DNA of 6,669 bases, taken from NCBI GenBank assembly GCA_902784025.1, contig CACZTF010000318.1, positions 1 to 6,669 on the forward strand, read 5' to 3'. Of this stretch, positions 5,985 to 6,669 are shown piece by piece (positions within the stretch are counted from its first letter, which is position 1; every line of letters starts with the position of its first letter). The position numbers were made by a program, and so were the translations under genes. Source of the stretch: an uncultured Lachnospiraceae bacterium (GTDB taxonomy: Bacteria; Bacillota; Clostridia; Lachnospirales; Lachnospiraceae). The notes beneath the pieces were generated by a model. That model did not search any database, was not told the origin of the DNA, and saw only the letters and a program-made list of their open reading frames with translations.

Positions 5985-6019
5985 ATTAGGAGATGATATG
6001 TATCATTAAACAACCTAAT
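5985..6019 (-). promoter_or_regulatory. Palindromic 5' leader of the LCP gene
   Basis: On the plus strand ATGATA (5993-5998), TG, TATCAT (6001-6006) is a perfect 6-bp dyad. It is flanked by ATTAGG (5985-5990) and CCTAAT (6014-6019), a second perfect inverted repeat around it with a 2-base and a 7-base arm. The whole lies between the predicted transcription start (about 6018) and the ribosome binding site. It could be a repressor operator or an RNA hairpin in the leader; no T-tract follows, so it is not a terminator. Confidence 0.4.
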
Positions 6020-6024
6020 CTCCA

Positions 6025-6053
6025 ATTATACCTCATAATATAGTTTTTGTAAA
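6025..6053 (-). promoter_or_regulatory. Near-consensus sigma-A promoter of the LCP gene
   Basis: Read on the minus strand: -35 TTTACA (complement of 6048-6053), a 17-base spacer, and a perfect -10 TATAAT (complement of 6025-6030). Transcription would start near 6018, about 50 bases before the ATG. This gives the downstream LCP gene its own transcription start, independent of the paralogue upstream. Confidence 0.78.
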
Positions 6054-6096
6054 GATTTCTTTTACTATCGTGAAAAACAAATGTCTGCCGGTTGTT

Positions 6097-6669
6097 TTAT
6101 GAGTCAAGGACTGCTGCCAGTTTTTGTTTTGCTTCTTCTATCATGGATTCATCAGGCAGCATTACATATGTATTGGTGTTCGGCATTGAAAAAGTGGTGT
6201 TTGTGGATCCTTCTCCTGAAACTGCATAACTCTGAACATCCCATCCTGAAGAATCAGCAAGCTGGGAGTTAACTATCTTATATAAGGTCTCCTGGGGTAT
6301 GGATGTCTGGAAAGAATCCGAAAGCTTGTTAAATATCGTATTGTAATTGACAAGCACATCCCTTGAGGAAGTCAGCTTCTGGATAGTTGCGGTTATAACC
6401 TTCATCTGATCCAGTCCTCTCTGGTTATCACCGGAAGCAAAGGCTTTACGTTCTCTTGCGAAAGCAAGGGCCTCGATACCACTCATGTGGTTTATACCTT
6501 TGTTAAAGTGATATCCGCCTCCGGTCACGGTGAAGTCATAATCAGAATCAACGTCAATACCACCTATGGCATCGATAATGGTCTCAAAACCGGTGAAGTT
6601 CATACGCAGATAGTAGTCTATCTTTCTGCCGTATATGCCTTCAATGGCTCCCATGGAACACTCAACCCC
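6097..6669 (-). CDS. Second LCP family protein, C-terminal half (5' end outside window)
   Basis: The frame runs from the right edge to a TAA (complement of 6097-6099), giving the last 190 residues of an LCP-domain protein. It starts mid-domain at GVECSMGAIEGIYG, equivalent to YGVDVSMDTLEMLY (299-312) of the LCP protein downstream; an internal Met codon at 6654 is not the true start. Visible landmarks: RMNFTGF, GGIDVDSDYDF, ARER, GDNQRGLD and the tail SYAVSGEGSTNT. In the 25-residue block from MNFTGF to SDYDFT it is identical to its neighbour at 19 positions, so the two are clear paralogues. It is transcribed towards the complete LCP gene, with 130 bases between. It probably has the same ligase role on a different polymer or under different conditions; its N-terminal layout cannot be seen. 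Confidence 0.9.
   Translation of the reverse strand, partial: GVECSMGAIEGIYGRKIDYYLRMNFTGFETIIDAIGGIDVDSDYDFTVTGGGYHFNKGINHMSGIEALAFARERKAFASGDNQRGLDQMKVITATIQKLTSSRDVLVNYNTIFNKLSDSFQTSIPQETLYKIVNSQLADSSGWDVQSYAVSGEGSTNTTFSMPNTNTYVMLPDESMIEEAKQKLAAVLDS

Noticed and set aside
6074..6098. Possible terminator after the second LCP gene: on the minus strand AAAACAA, 11-base loop, TTGTTTT.
   Set aside because: The stem has only one G-C pair and a long loop, so it is unlikely to stop polymerase; read-through into the next LCP gene remains possible.
1..6669. Mobile elements, tRNA or rRNA genes, CRISPR arrays, attachment sites.
   Set aside because: No transposase or integrase frames, no cloverleaf-like sequence, no regularly spaced repeats and no flanking direct repeats were seen on either strand.

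Overview
The window looks like a chromosomal segment from a low-to-moderate-GC Gram-positive anaerobe of the Clostridia, most like a Lachnospiraceae member (Butyrivibrio-type). This is inferred from frequent AGA and ATA codons, strong GGAG-type ribosome binding sites, an IspD of the MEP isoprenoid pathway, an ECF sigma factor paired with an RsgI-middle/PepSY membrane anti-sigma factor, and tandem LytR-CpsA-Psr (LCP) cell-wall ligases. There are no mobile elements, RNA genes or CRISPR arrays. It reads as ordinary core and regulatory chromosome with a few unusual details.

Left part, plus strand: the last 32 codons of an unrecognised gene (ends at 101), then dusB (tRNA dihydrouridine synthase, 173-1171) and ispD (1205-1972) 33 bases apart. 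After a 113-base AT-rich gap with a small palindrome come an ECF sigma factor (2086-2679) and its membrane anti-sigma factor (2669-3793), which overlap by 11 bases. The anti-sigma protein has a novel-looking cytoplasmic N-terminus, one membrane helix, an RsgI-like extracellular module with an Asp-Val-Asn-Pro-Ser motif (an Asn-Pro autocleavage site in the RsgI family) and a PepSY domain. Just past its stop, a 48-codon stretch in the +1 frame looks like a lost or frameshifted C-terminal tail. It has no start codon and its stop lies 21 bases before a clean intrinsic terminator.

Middle: a consensus sigma-A promoter abuts that terminator and drives a short DtxR/MntR-family metalloregulator (4040-4414). 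Its metal ligands are of the DtxR (iron) type rather than the MntR type. A bidirectional terminator (4464-4491) separates it from the converging minus-strand genes.

Right part, minus strand: a complete three-helix LCP protein with a Cps2A-like extracellular accessory domain (4491-5966), preceded by a near-consensus promoter and a palindromic 5' leader. Upstream of it is the C-terminal half of a second, paralogous LCP protein that runs off the window end (6097-6669).

The themes are envelope maintenance (IspD feeds undecaprenyl carrier synthesis, LCP enzymes use undecaprenyl-linked polymers, the sigma/anti-sigma pair senses the outside of the membrane) and metal homeostasis. Functional coupling between these genes is inference. 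The strongest leads are the RsgI-like Asn-Pro module in an ECF anti-sigma factor and the out-of-frame tail after it.
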